In this document: positions 36,303-44,962 of the stretch, in pieces
How the letters are laid out: each line of letters starts with the position of its first letter
How positions within the stretch are numbered: the first letter of the stretch is position 1
Assembly (NCBI RefSeq): GCF_017349075.1
Contig: NZ_JAFMOF010000001.1
Location: 744,001-808,000 of the forward strand
Source: Streptomyces triculaminicus
GTDB lineage: Bacteria; Actinomycetota; Actinomycetes; Streptomycetales; Streptomycetaceae
DNA length: 64,000 nt
Reading direction: 5' to 3'
Notes under the pieces: model-generated
The model's database searches: none
Told to the model about the DNA's origin: nothing
What the model saw: only the letters and a program-made list of their open reading frames with translations
Program-made: the position numbers and the translations under genes

Positions 36303-38081
36303 TCAAAAATTTCCCGTCCCCACCGTCTCCGTATCCCGTCCCGACCGCAGCACGCGCCCCGGCACCGCCCCCGTCACCACGTCGTGCCGCACGGTCTCGA
36401 CCCCGTTGACCCGTACGCTCACCACCCCCACCGCCCGCGCGTCCAACCGCGCCCCGCCGCCCGGCAGGTCGCGCACCAGCGTCGCCGCCCCGGCGTCGAT
36501 CCGCCCCGGGTCGAAGAGCACCAGGTCCGCGCACCACCCCTGGGCGATCCGCCCCCGCCCGCGCAGCCCGAACAACCGCGCGGGCTCGTCGCTCAGCATC
36601 CGCACCGCCCGCTCCAGCGGCACCAGCCGCCGCCCTCGCAGGCAGTCGCCGAGAAAACGCGTCGTGTAGGGCGCTCCGCACATCCGGTCCAGGTGCGCCC
36701 CCGCGTCGGAGCCGCCGAGCAGCACGTCCTCGTGGTCCCAGGCCTGGCGGCGCAGCTCCCAGCTCGCCGGGTCGTCGTCCGTCGGCATCGGCCACAGGAC
36801 CGTACGCAGCTCGTCGGCGACGCAGATGTCGACGAGCGTGGCGAAGGGGTCGGTGCCCCGCTCGGCGGCGATGTCGCGGACGACGCGACCGGTCAGGCCG
36901 TCGTTCTCCTTGGTGTACGTGTCCCCGATGACGTAGCGGCCGAAGTCGGCCAGCCGCCGGAAGACGCCCGCCTCCGGGCTCGCCGCACCCCGCAGCAGCT
37001 CCGCCCGTACCGCCGGGTCGCGCAGCCGGTCGATCCGCTCGGGCACGGGCAGCGCCAGGACGGCGCCCCAGCCCGGGATGAGGTTCAGCGCGCAGAAGGT
37101 GCCCAGCGACATGTTCATGGGGGTGAGGATCGGCATGGTCAGGGCGACGATCCTGCCGCCACGCGTGCGTGCCCGCTCGCTCGCGGCGAGCTGGTGCGGC
37201 ACGCGCCCGGGCACGGCCGAGTCGATGGTGAGGACGTTCCAGTTCAGCGGCCGCCGTGCGGCCTCCGTCATGCCCACCAGCAGCTCGGCCTCCGCCGCCG
37301 AGAAGCGGTCCAGGCAGCCGGCGACGATCGCCTCCAGCTGCGTCCCCTCGTGCTCGCCGACCGCGCGGGCGAGCGCGAGCAGCTCGCCGGGCAGGGCGTG
37401 CCGGGAGGCCACGGGGTCGCCCGCCCCGTCGGAGTGGGTGTCCGACTGGGTGGTGGACAGCCCCCAGGCGCCGGCGTCCATGGCCTCGTGCAGCAGCGCG
37501 AGCATCCGCCGCGACTGCGCCTCGTCGGGTGTACCGCCCACGGCGTCGGCCCCCATCGCGTACCGCCGCAGCGCGCAGTGGCCCACCATGAACCCGGCGT
37601 TGACGGCGATGCCGCCGCCCTCCAGGGCGTCCAGGTAGTCGCCGAACGACGACCAGTCCCACGGCGCGCCCTCTTCGAGGGCCGACAGCGGCATGCCCTC
37701 GACCCTGCTCATCATCCGCCGCGTGTAGTCGGCGTCGGCCGGGCGGGCGGGGTCGAGCGGCGCGAGGGTGAAGCCGCAGTTGCCACCGACGACGGTGGTG
37801 ACGCCGTGGCTCATGGACGGGGTGGCGTAGGGATCCCAGAAGAGCTGCGCGTCGTAGTGGGTGTGCGGGTCGACGAAGCCGGGGGCGAGGACCAGCCCGT
37901 CCGCGTCCTCCTCGGTGCGCGCCCGCTCACCCAGCCGCCCGCCCGCCTTCACGGCGGCCCTGCCGTGACTGCCGCGCTCGATCACCGCGATCCGGCCCTC
38001 CCGTATGCCGACGTCGGCGACGTAGGAGGCTCCTCCGGTGCCGTCGACGACGGTGGCGCGGCGGTAGAGGTGGTCCAGCAC
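36303..38081 (-). CDS. D-aminoacylase-like amidohydrolase
   Basis: The 592-residue protein follows the N-acyl-D-amino-acid deacylase pattern. It has LAPGFVDPHTHYDAQLFWDP (HxH metal ligands), GVTTVVGGNCGFTLAPL, VGHCALRR and LLGGSDAGAHLDRMCGAP (metal-binding Asp). The C-terminal composite beta domain ends in RVNGVETVRHDVVTGAVPG. Known enzymes release D-amino acids from N-acyl forms, but many Streptomyces relatives act on unknown amides or lactams. It is the third gene in a minus-strand run with the LLM monooxygenase and a second amidohydrolase. Confidence 0.88.
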   Translation of the reverse strand: MLDHLYRRATVVDGTGGASYVADVGIREGRIAVIERGSHGRAAVKAGGRLGERARTEEDADGLVLAPGFVDPHTHYDAQLFWDPYATPSMSHGVTTVVGGNCGFTLAPLDPARPADADYTRRMMSRVEGMPLSALEEGAPWDWSSFGDYLDALEGGGIAVNAGFMVGHCALRRYAMGADAVGGTPDEAQSRRMLALLHEAMDAGAWGLSTTQSDTHSDGAGDPVASRHALPGELLALARAVGEHEGTQLEAIVAGCLDRFSAAEAELLVGMTEAARRPLNWNVLTIDSAVPGRVPHQLAASERARTRGGRIVALTMPILTPMNMSLGTFCALNLIPGWGAVLALPVPERIDRLRDPAVRAELLRGAASPEAGVFRRLADFGRYVIGDTYTKENDGLTGRVVRDIAAERGTDPFATLVDICVADELRTVLWPMPTDDDPASWELRRQAWDHEDVLLGGSDAGAHLDRMCGAPYTTRFLGDCLRGRRLVPLERAVRMLSDEPARLFGLRGRGRIAQGWCADLVLFDPGRIDAGAATLVRDLPGGGARLDARAVGVVSVRVNGVETVRHDVVTGAVPGRVLRSGRDTETVGTGNF

Positions 38082-38230
38082 GGTCGGGTCCTCTCACTCG
38101 TCCTCGTCGTGTGCGCGGGCACGCGTGCTCGTCGTACGCAGCGGGCACGCGTGCGTACCCGCAGGGGCCTACGAGCGGGGCCGGGGCGGCGGCCCGGGAG
38201 GCGCCGCCCCGGTGCGCGGGGGCGCGGCGC

Positions 38231-39370
38231 TCAGGCCGTGGCGGCGGCCTGGCGGAAGCGCGTCGTGCGGTGGACCGGATCGGTGTCGATCTTCGGGACG
38301 ACGTGCTCGCCGATGAGCCGGATGGTCCGCATCGTGTCCTCGTACGGCACGCCCACCGGCAGCCCGAAGGAGAGCTGGTCGGCGCCCGCCTGTTCCCAGC
38401 GCTTGCACTGGCGGAACACCTCGTCCGGGTCGCCGCAGATCATCAGTTCCTCGGCGATGAGCAGCTCGATGATCTCCTCGGTGTACTCGGGCAGCAGCTC
38501 GGGCCACTCGGGGATGCCCTCGGGGCGCGGGAAGGTGTCGTGGTAGCGGAAGAGCAGCGACTGCAGGTAGTGGAGGTTGCTGCTCGCCGCGATCCGCACC
38601 GCCTCCTGGTGGGTCTCGGCGCAGATGGCGGTGGTGGTGACCATGACGTTGTCGTTGACGAAGTCGCCCACGGCCTCGGCCTCCCGGACGGCCGTGCGGT
38701 AGGAGTCGACGACCCACTCCATGTCGGAGACCTTCTGCACGCTGAAGCCCAGCACGCCCAGCCCCTTGCGGGCGGCCATGGCGTACGAGGAGGGCGAGCC
38801 GGCGGCGTACCACATGGCGGGGTGGGAGGGGCCGTACGGCTTGGGCAGGATCCGGCGCGGCGGCAGCGACCAGTGCCGGCCCGCGAAGCCCTCGTACTCC
38901 CCCTCCCGCCACATCTTCGGGAACTCGGCGATCGTCTCCTCCCAGATCTCCTTCGTGGCGTCCATGTCGGTGACGCCCGGGAGGAAGCCCAGGATCTCGT
39001 GGCTGCCCGCGCCCCGGCCGGTGCCGAACTCGAACCGCCCGCCGGAGAGGTGGTCGAGCATGGCGGCCTTCTCGGCGACCTTGACGGGGTGGTTGACCTG
39101 CGGCAACGGGTTGAAGATGCCCGAGCCGAGGTGGATGCGTTCGGTGGCGTGGGCGAGGTAGCCGAGGAAGACGTCGTTGGCGGACAGGTGGGAGTACTCG
39201 TCGAGGAAGTGGTGCTCGGAGGCCCAGGCGTACTTGAAGCCCGCCCTGTCCGCCTGGATGACGTACTCGGTCTCCTCCATCAGCGCGTGGTGCTCGGCTC
39301 GCGGATCGGCCCGCGAGCGGGTCGCCGGTACGTAGCCCTGCACGAAGATCCCGAATTCCACGGTGGCCAC
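38231..39370 (-). CDS. LLM-class flavin-dependent monooxygenase
   Basis: The start is the GTG at 39370, giving 379 residues. FGIFVQGYVPATR, WASEHHFLDEYSHLSANDVF, IHLGSGIFNPLPQVNHPVK and LDHLSGGRFEFGTGRGAGSHE are typical of the luciferase-like family. The SEHHF block and the length fit FMN-dependent monooxygenases more than F420 reductases. A flavin reductase gene at 61156 could supply reduced FMN. Its promoter holds a perfect CTGACG-N3-CGTCAG palindrome 20 bases upstream of the start. Confidence 0.88.
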   Translation of the reverse strand: MATVEFGIFVQGYVPATRSRADPRAEHHALMEETEYVIQADRAGFKYAWASEHHFLDEYSHLSANDVFLGYLAHATERIHLGSGIFNPLPQVNHPVKVAEKAAMLDHLSGGRFEFGTGRGAGSHEILGFLPGVTDMDATKEIWEETIAEFPKMWREGEYEGFAGRHWSLPPRRILPKPYGPSHPAMWYAAGSPSSYAMAARKGLGVLGFSVQKVSDMEWVVDSYRTAVREAEAVGDFVNDNVMVTTTAICAETHQEAVRIAASSNLHYLQSLLFRYHDTFPRPEGIPEWPELLPEYTEEIIELLIAEELMICGDPDEVFRQCKRWEQAGADQLSFGLPVGVPYEDTMRTIRLIGEHVVPKIDTDPVHRTTRFRQAAATA

Positions 39371-39389
39371 CGCCCGTCTTCCAAGGTTT

Positions 39390-39404
39390 CTGACGTACCG
39401 TCAG
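39390..39404. promoter_or_regulatory. Operator A: CTGACGTACCGTCAG
   Basis: Perfect 6-bp arms around TAC, upstream of the LLM monooxygenase gene. It is one of seven related sites in the 39-58 kb region. Confidence 0.8.
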
Positions 39405-39516
39405 ATCAAGTAGGTGCGACTGTGGCACCGCGCGCGGGGAGCGTCAAGAGGCCGAAGAGGCCCATGGCGGGGTTCCGCGGACGCCCTCATGGAGCGACCC
39501 CCACCGGCAGGCGCTC

Positions 39517-40737
39517 TCACCCGCCGACCCACAGCCCCTCCGGCGTGAGCCCCAGCAGCTCGATGGCGTTGCCGCGCACGACGCGCTCGGTGACCTCGGG
39601 CGACAGATGCGCCATCTGCTCCTCGGCCACCTGCCGCGACCTGGGCCAGGTGGAGTCGGAGTGCGGGTAGTCGGTCTCGTAGAGGACGTTCCCGGCGCCG
39701 ATGGCGTCGAGGTTGCGCAGGCCGAAGGCGTCGTCGAAGAAGCAGCCGTAGACATGCTCCGCGAACGCCTCCGACGGCGGCCGCAGCACCTTGTCCCCGA
39801 TGCCGCCCCAGCCGCGGTTCTCCTCCCACACCACGTCCGCCCGCTCCAGGATGTACGGAATCCAACCGATCTGCCCCTCCGCGTACATGATGCGAAGGCC
39901 GGGGAAGCGGTCGAACGTGCCCGACATCAGCCAGTCGGCCAGCGAGAAGCAGCAGTTGGCGAAGGTGAGGGCCGAGCTGACGGCGGGCGGGGCGTCCTCC
40001 GACGTGGAGGGCATGCGCGAGGAGGAGCCGATGTGCATGGCCACGACCGTCCCGGTCTCCGCGCAGGCGCGCAGGAAGGGGTCCCAGCCGTCGGAATGGA
40101 CGGACGGCAGGCCCAGGCGGGGCGGGATCTCGGAGAAGCACACCGCGCGGACGCCGCGGGCGGCGTTGCGCCGCACCTCCTCGGCGGCGAGGCGCGCGTC
40201 CCACAGGGGCACGATGGCGAGCGGGATCAGCCGGCCCCCGGCGGCCGGGCCGCACCACTCCTCGACCATCCAGTCGTTGTAGGCCCGCACGCACAGCAGC
40301 GCCAGCTCGCGGTCGGCGGCCTCGGTGAAGGTCTGCCCGCAGAAGCGCGGGAACGTCGGGAAGCACAGAGCCGACTGGACGTGGTTGAGGTCCATGTCGG
40401 CCAGTCGCTCGGGAACGCTGTACGAACCCGGCCGCATCCGTTCGTAGGTGATCCCCTCGAGCCGGATCTCGTCTCTGGAGTATCCGACGGCGGTATCAAG
40501 CCGTGTGAGAGGACGGAACAAATCCTCATAGACCCACCAGTCCGCCACGGGCCCTTCGTCCCCCGGGGCGCCCATGACGGTCGCGAAGCGTCCGCCGGTG
40601 AACGTCATCTCCTTCACCGGCGCCCTTACGATCCGTGGCCCGACGTCGCGGAATTTCGACGGAAGCCGGTTCCGCCAGACGTCGGAGGGCTCGACCGTGT
40701 GGTCGTCCACCGAGATTATCGCGGGGAAGCTCGCCAT
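39517..40737 (-). CDS. Amidohydrolase-2 family (ACMSD-like) enzyme
   Basis: The 406-residue protein is a metal-dependent TIM barrel of the ACMSD-like branch. ISVDDHTVEPSDVW holds the first ligands, VAMHIGSSSRMP the central His, MYAEGQIGWIPYILERAD a core block and LYETDYPHSDSTWP the acidic and His pair. Relatives decarboxylate or hydrolyse ring-derived acids in catabolic pathways. It starts at ATG 40737, 22 bases from a perfect regulatory palindrome, and is followed by the LLM monooxygenase. Together they may open or trim an oxidised ring. Confidence 0.87.
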   Translation of the reverse strand: MASFPAIISVDDHTVEPSDVWRNRLPSKFRDVGPRIVRAPVKEMTFTGGRFATVMGAPGDEGPVADWWVYEDLFRPLTRLDTAVGYSRDEIRLEGITYERMRPGSYSVPERLADMDLNHVQSALCFPTFPRFCGQTFTEAADRELALLCVRAYNDWMVEEWCGPAAGGRLIPLAIVPLWDARLAAEEVRRNAARGVRAVCFSEIPPRLGLPSVHSDGWDPFLRACAETGTVVAMHIGSSSRMPSTSEDAPPAVSSALTFANCCFSLADWLMSGTFDRFPGLRIMYAEGQIGWIPYILERADVVWEENRGWGGIGDKVLRPPSEAFAEHVYGCFFDDAFGLRNLDAIGAGNVLYETDYPHSDSTWPRSRQVAEEQMAHLSPEVTERVVRGNAIELLGLTPEGLWVGG

Positions 40738-40758
40738 GGCCGACACGTTAGCGCCGAT

Positions 40759-40773
40759 CTGACGCTTCGTCAG
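40759..40773. promoter_or_regulatory. Operator B: CTGACGCTTCGTCAG
   Basis: Perfect 6-bp arms around CTT, in the gap between the amidohydrolase and the divergent afsR gene. It could affect both promoters. Confidence 0.8.
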
Positions 40774-40893
40774 TAACGCTCGGGGAAGGCCCTTGGTGGG
40801 CGGAGGCGAGAGGCCGGAGACCCCTGCTGACGCAGAGGGCCCGAACAAGGCAGACTGGCCGGTGCGACCGAGCAGGACAGGCAGGGGGTCACG

Positions 40894-43827
40894 ATGGCCG
40901 GTGATACAGGGCACGGGCTGGAGCTGCGTTTCGCTGTGCTCGGGCCCGTTCGCGCCTGGCGGGGAGAGACACCGCTCAACACCGGGTCTCCGCAGCAGCG
41001 GGCCCTGCTCGCCGCCCTGCTGCTGCGCGGCGGACGCACCGCCACCGCGCCCGAGCTCGTCGACGCCCTGTGGGGCGGCGAGCCGCCGCACGCGGCGCTG
41101 GCCGCGCTGCGCACGTACGCCTCGCGGCTGCGGAAGGCGTTCGGGCCGGACGCGGACGCCCTGGTGAGCGAGGCGGGCGGATACGCGATACGCGTCCCGG
41201 TGGACGGGCTCGACATCGACGTGGCCGAGCGGCTGGCGGCGGAGGCCGACAAGGCGCACGGCAGCGGGGACCGGCTGCGGGCGCGCGAGCTGATGAACGA
41301 CGCCCTGGCGCTGTGGGACGGCGAGCCGCTGGCGGGCCTGTCCGGGCCGTACGCCGACACGCAGCGGGCGCGGCTGGAGGAGTGGCGGCTGAGCCTGCTG
41401 GAGGCCCGGCTGGACGTCGATCTGGAGGTCGGCGGGCACGCGGAGGCCGTCTCGGAGCTGACCGCCCTGACGGCCGCGCATCCGCTGCGCGAGCGGCTGC
41501 GGGAGCTGCTGATGCTCGCGCTGTACCGCAGCGGCCGCCAGGCCGAGGCCCTGGCCGTCTACGCCGACACCCGGCGCCTGCTCGCCGACGAACTGGGCGT
41601 CGACCCCTGCCCGGAGCTGTCGGAGCTGCAGCAGCGCATCCTCAACGCCGACGCCGACCTCACCGTCCACTTCACCACCGCCGACCGCGTCGCGGCCGGC
41701 CCCACCTTCGTCCGCCCGGCCCAGCTGCCGGCGACCGTCTCGGACTTCACCGGCCGCGCCGCCTTCGTCGACGAGCTCAGCGAGCAGCTGGCGACGGCCG
41801 AGGGCCGCATCATGGCGGTCTCCGCCGTCGCGGGCATCGGCGGCGTCGGCAAGACCACCCTCGCCGTGCATGTCGCGCACGCCGCGCGGAACCACTTCCC
41901 CGACGGCCAGCTGTACGTGGACCTGCAGGGCGCCGGGCCGGTCGTCGCCGAACCGGAAGCCATCCTCGGCTCCTTCCTCCGCGCCCTCGGAATCCCGGAT
42001 TCCGCTATTCCGGACGGCGTCGAGGAACGCGCCGCCCTCTTCCGCTCCACCCTCGACGGCCGCCGCGTGCTCACCCTGCTCGACAACGCCCGCGACGCCG
42101 CCCAGGTCCGCCCCCTGCTGCCCGGCACCGAAGGCTGCGCGGCCCTGGTCACCAGCCGCATCCGCATGGTCGACCTCGCCGGCGCCCACCTCGTCGACCT
42201 CGACGTGATGAGCCCGGAGGAAGCGCTCGTCCTCTTCACCCGCATCGTCGGCTCCGAGCGGGTCGGCGCCGAACGCGACGCCGCCATGGACGTCGTGGCC
42301 GCCTGCGGCTTCCTGCCGCTCGCCATCCGCATCGCGGCCTCCCGGCTGGCCGCCCGCCGCACCTGGACCGTGTCGGTCCTGGCCCGCAAGCTCGGCGACG
42401 AACGCCGCCGCCTGGACGAACTGCGGGCCGGCGACCTGGCCGTGAAGGCCACCTTCGAGCTCGGCTACGGACAGCTCGAACCCGGCCAGGCCCGCGCCTT
42501 CCGCCTGCTGGGACTGGCCGACGGCCCCGACATCTCGCTGGCCGCCGCGGCCGCCGTCCTCGACCTGGACCTCGAGGACACCGAGGAGCTCCTCGAGTCG
42601 CTCGTCGACACCTCGCTCCTGGAATCCGCCGCCCCGGGCCGGTACCGCTTCCACGACCTCGTACGCCTCTACGCGCGTGCATGCGCCGAACGCGACGAAC
42701 AGCCGCCCGCCGAACGCGCCGCCGCGATGTCGCGCCTGCTCGACTTCTACCTCGCCACCGCCGCCGGCGTGTACGTCATGGAACGGCCCGGCGACCAGCT
42801 CCTCGCCCACCTGACGCCCACCACCCACCCCGGGCTCACCTTCACCGACCGCAGCGCGGCCGGCGACTGGCTCTACGTCGAGGCCGGGTGCCTGCTCGCC
42901 TGCGTGCGCCAGCACGCCGACTCCGGCGGCGACACCCTGCGGCGCGCCGTCGACCTGCTGCTGGCCGCCAAGGACCTCGCCGAGTCCGGCGCCGACGCCC
43001 GCCAGTACGAACTGGCCGCCACGTCCCTCCTGGCCGCCACCCAGGCCGCCGGCGACGCCCGCGCCGAGGGCCGCGCGCGGACCGTGCTGACCCACGTCTA
43101 CAACTGGTCCGACCGCTTCGCCCTGGCCGACGAGCACGGCCGCCACGCCGTGCGGCTCGGCCGCTCCACCGGCGACCCCATCGCCTGCTGCTACGGCTCC
43201 AACAACCGCGCCATCGCCGCCATCTACCAGCAGCGCCACGAGGACGCCGAGGCCTTCGTCAACCAGGCCCTCAGCTACTTCCGCGCCGACGGCAACCGCC
43301 CCGGCGAGGCGAGCACCCTGAGCAACCTCTCCCGGGTCCACCTGGGCATGGGACAGGTCCAGTCCGCCGTCCGCCTCGCCGAACAGGCCCTGGCCATCTA
43401 CCGCGAGATCAACGTCTCCTGGCGGCTCGCCAACGGCCTCTACGCCTACGCACTGGCCCTCACCAAGGCCGGGCGCTTCGACGACGCGCTCAAGCGGCTC
43501 AACGAAGCCCTGCCCATCTTCCGCGACAACCGGCAGCGGCTGTGGGAGGGCATGACCGTCTTCCGCATGGCCGAGCTCCACTTCGCCGCCCGCCGGCCCG
43601 CCCAGGCCGCAGCCCACGCCGAGCAGGCGCTGGCACAGCTGCGCGGCATCGGCGGCGCCAGGCGGCGCGGAAACGTCCTGACCGTACTGGGCCGTTCCCT
43701 GAACGCCCTGGGCCAGCCGGGCCGCGCACAGGCCTGCTGGACGGAGGCCCTGGCCATCTTCGAGCAGCTGGGCTCGTCCGAGGCCATGGAGGTACGCAGC
43801 CTGCTGACGCCGGTCGCGGCCGCGTAG
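40894..43827 (+). CDS. afsR: Global regulator AfsR (SARP-NB-ARC-TPR)
   Basis: The 977-residue protein has an OmpR-like DNA-binding domain (residues 10-100, LELRFAVLGPVRAWRGETPL, LVDALWGGEPP). A bacterial transcriptional activation domain follows (107-250, ending CPELSELQQRIL), then an NB-ARC ATPase (Walker A GIGGVGKTTLAV, residues 314-325) and C-terminal TPR repeats. Size and order match AfsR of S. coelicolor. AfsR is phosphorylated by AfsK and switches on afsS, which raises antibiotic production. The neighbours (afsS-like gene at 44211, afsK at 49540) confirm the identity. The start is ATG 40894. Confidence 0.95.
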   Translation: MAGDTGHGLELRFAVLGPVRAWRGETPLNTGSPQQRALLAALLLRGGRTATAPELVDALWGGEPPHAALAALRTYASRLRKAFGPDADALVSEAGGYAIRVPVDGLDIDVAERLAAEADKAHGSGDRLRARELMNDALALWDGEPLAGLSGPYADTQRARLEEWRLSLLEARLDVDLEVGGHAEAVSELTALTAAHPLRERLRELLMLALYRSGRQAEALAVYADTRRLLADELGVDPCPELSELQQRILNADADLTVHFTTADRVAAGPTFVRPAQLPATVSDFTGRAAFVDELSEQLATAEGRIMAVSAVAGIGGVGKTTLAVHVAHAARNHFPDGQLYVDLQGAGPVVAEPEAILGSFLRALGIPDSAIPDGVEERAALFRSTLDGRRVLTLLDNARDAAQVRPLLPGTEGCAALVTSRIRMVDLAGAHLVDLDVMSPEEALVLFTRIVGSERVGAERDAAMDVVAACGFLPLAIRIAASRLAARRTWTVSVLARKLGDERRRLDELRAGDLAVKATFELGYGQLEPGQARAFRLLGLADGPDISLAAAAAVLDLDLEDTEELLESLVDTSLLESAAPGRYRFHDLVRLYARACAERDEQPPAERAAAMSRLLDFYLATAAGVYVMERPGDQLLAHLTPTTHPGLTFTDRSAAGDWLYVEAGCLLACVRQHADSGGDTLRRAVDLLLAAKDLAESGADARQYELAATSLLAATQAAGDARAEGRARTVLTHVYNWSDRFALADEHGRHAVRLGRSTGDPIACCYGSNNRAIAAIYQQRHEDAEAFVNQALSYFRADGNRPGEASTLSNLSRVHLGMGQVQSAVRLAEQALAIYREINVSWRLANGLYAYALALTKAGRFDDALKRLNEALPIFRDNRQRLWEGMTVFRMAELHFAARRPAQAAAHAEQALAQLRGIGGARRRGNVLTVLGRSLNALGQPGRAQACWTEALAIFEQLGSSEAMEVRSLLTPVAAA

Positions 43828-43928
43828 CGGAGGGGGCGGGGGCGGCGGGGGCCGGGGCGGCGGGTTTTTTGCGGGATTCCTTGCGGGACTCTTCGCCCTT
43901 TCATGGGCTGTTGCGCATGCCCCGGAAC

Positions 43929-43953
43929 GGCCCGGAAGGGCCCCGTCCGGGCC
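43929..43953 (+). terminator. Hairpin after afsR
   Basis: GGCCCGGA and TCCGGGCC pair perfectly across nine bases, 100 bases past the afsR stop. Confidence 0.6.
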
Positions 43954-44007
43954 CCGAAAAGGCCCCGAAAGGGCCTGGTGCGGGCCGCAAAAACGCTGTC
44001 ACGTGCC

Positions 44008-44029
44008 CGTTCATCGATCGTTTATCGCG
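44008..44029 (+). promoter_or_regulatory. Candidate AfsR box: two 11-bp direct repeats
   Basis: CGTTCATCGAT is followed directly by CGTTTATCGCG. SARP-type activators bind direct repeats of 11-bp period that overlap the -35 region, and AfsR is known to activate afsS in this way. The site lies about 180 bases before the afsS-like start. Confidence 0.75.
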
Positions 44030-44082
44030 GTACGGCACTCTAAGGGATGTCGATCCGTCGCGTCGGGGGGCAGGCGGGTCGT

Positions 44083-44098
44083 AGGTGAGGCCTCACCT
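44083..44098. promoter_or_regulatory. Perfect 16-bp palindrome in the afsS leader
   Basis: AGGTGAGGCCTCACCT lies between the AfsR-type repeats and the afsS-like start, probably inside the transcribed leader. It would suit a dimeric repressor or a small RNA hairpin. Confidence 0.5.
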
Positions 44099-44210
44099 CC
44101 AGGGTGAACAGCCCTGATGTGCCCGTCCGGCGGTCCTCGGGGGAGTCGCCGGGCGGGTTCTGCAGTCCCCATCGAACCTTACGACTCGCACTGACCATCT
44201 GGAGAAGACG

Positions 44211-44420
44211 ATGAGCGACGAGCGACAGCTCAAGCCGGTCGACGCAATACCGCAGGACGACCACCCGACGGGGACCGAACCGCTGGTCGCGGTCCAGGCC
44301 CGGCCGGGGGACGACCACCCGACGGGGACCGAGCCGTTCGTCCTGATGGACGACCACCCCACGAGTCCTCCGCCGCTCCGCCTGCTGGACGACCACCCGA
44401 CCACCGAGAAGCCGTTCTAG
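44211..44420 (+). CDS. afsS: AfsS-like small regulator with four DDHPT repeats
   Basis: The 69-residue protein has DDHPT at residues 16-20, 34-38, 47-51 and 60-64, each followed by a Pro-containing spacer (GTEP, GTEP, SPPP, TEKP). AfsS of S. coelicolor is also about 63 residues, lies directly downstream of afsR and consists of repeats of an LDNHMPA-like motif. The size, position, AfsR-type promoter repeats and DxHP core make this the local counterpart, with a clearly different motif. AfsS stimulates secondary metabolism by an unsettled mechanism. There is no signal peptide. Confidence 0.82.
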   Translation: MSDERQLKPVDAIPQDDHPTGTEPLVAVQARPGDDHPTGTEPFVLMDDHPTSPPPLRLLDDHPTTEKPF

Positions 44421-44423
44421 CCG

Positions 44424-44477
44424 CGGCTCTCACGCTCCACAGCTTTCCAAGAGCTTTCCGACCCACGGCGTGAGCCG
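44424..44477 (+). terminator. Hairpin after the afsS-like gene
   Basis: CGGCTCTCACGC (44424-44435) pairs with GCGTGAGCCG (44468-44477), leaving out a two-base bulge. The loop holds a direct repeat, AGCTTTCC-AAG-AGCTTTCC. Confidence 0.65.
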
Positions 44478-44529
44478 GGGAGCTTCCGCCACACATCGGC
44501 CGGAAGCTCCCGGGCCCACCGGCTCCCCT

Positions 44530-44908
44530 GGGGGCAACGGGGGAAATCAGGGGACGGGTACGGAGAGGGTGCACGAAGGCCACCGGGGAACCACGGGGAA
44601 TCACGGGGGTCACGGGGAACGGTCCAGGGGACACGGGGAACCAGGGCCACAGGGGAAACCGAGGGACAGGCCAACGGGGAACGGGGGCCGGTCCAACGGA
44701 GGTAACGGGGGCACGGGGGAAAACGGGGGAACGGGGACTCAGCCCAACGGGGAAACGCGGGGCTGAGTCCAACGGGGACCACGGGGAAACGGGGGACGGA
44801 CCCACGGGGAAACGGGGGTCAGGCTCAACGGGGACACGGGGGAACGGGTCCAACGGGGGATACGGGGGAACGGGGGAATCGGGGGAACGGGGGTTGAGCA
44901 ACGGGGAT
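44530..44908 (+). repeat. Array of about thirty G4-5 runs
   Basis: Runs of four or five G, mostly in the context ACGGGGA or AACGGGGGA, recur every 5-15 bases for nearly 380 bases, all on the plus strand. The density far exceeds what a G-quadruplex needs, so several could form side by side in DNA or in the transcript. Longer sub-repeats such as CAACGGGGA and CACGGGGAAACGGGGG suggest growth by local duplication. Confidence 0.9.
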
Positions 44909-44911
44909 CGT

Positions 44912-44962
44912 CAGGGGCCGGCGTCGACGGCGGGGAGGGGGAGCCGTCGATGCCGGCCCCTG
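44912..44962 (+). terminator. 20-bp arm hairpin closing the G-run array
   Basis: Arms 44912-44931 and 44943-44962 pair with one mismatch around an 11-base purine loop. It is the strongest hairpin in this region and lies between the G-run array and the secreted peptide gene. Confidence 0.85.

Larger units (their letters stand above)
43828..44210 (+). promoter_or_regulatory. afsR-afsS intergenic control region
   Basis: These 383 bases hold no gene. In order they contain a G-rich stretch and T6 just after afsR, the hairpin at 43929-43953, 11-bp direct repeats at 44008-44029, a possible -10 sequence (TCTAAG, 44039-44044), the palindrome at 44083-44098, and the ribosome site GGAGAAGACG before the afsS-like ATG. 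Confidence 0.7.

Noticed and set aside
44470..44766. Gly/Asn-rich plus-strand frame starting at GTG
   Set aside because: Starts inside the hairpin after the afsS-like gene, lacks a ribosome site, and its residues follow the G-run repeat.
44230..44901. Pro-rich minus-strand frame (PRFPVGLSP-like repeats)
   Set aside because: The repeat pattern comes from the G-run array read in reverse. It overlaps the afsS-like gene and has no ribosome site or recognisable domain. Not fully excluded.
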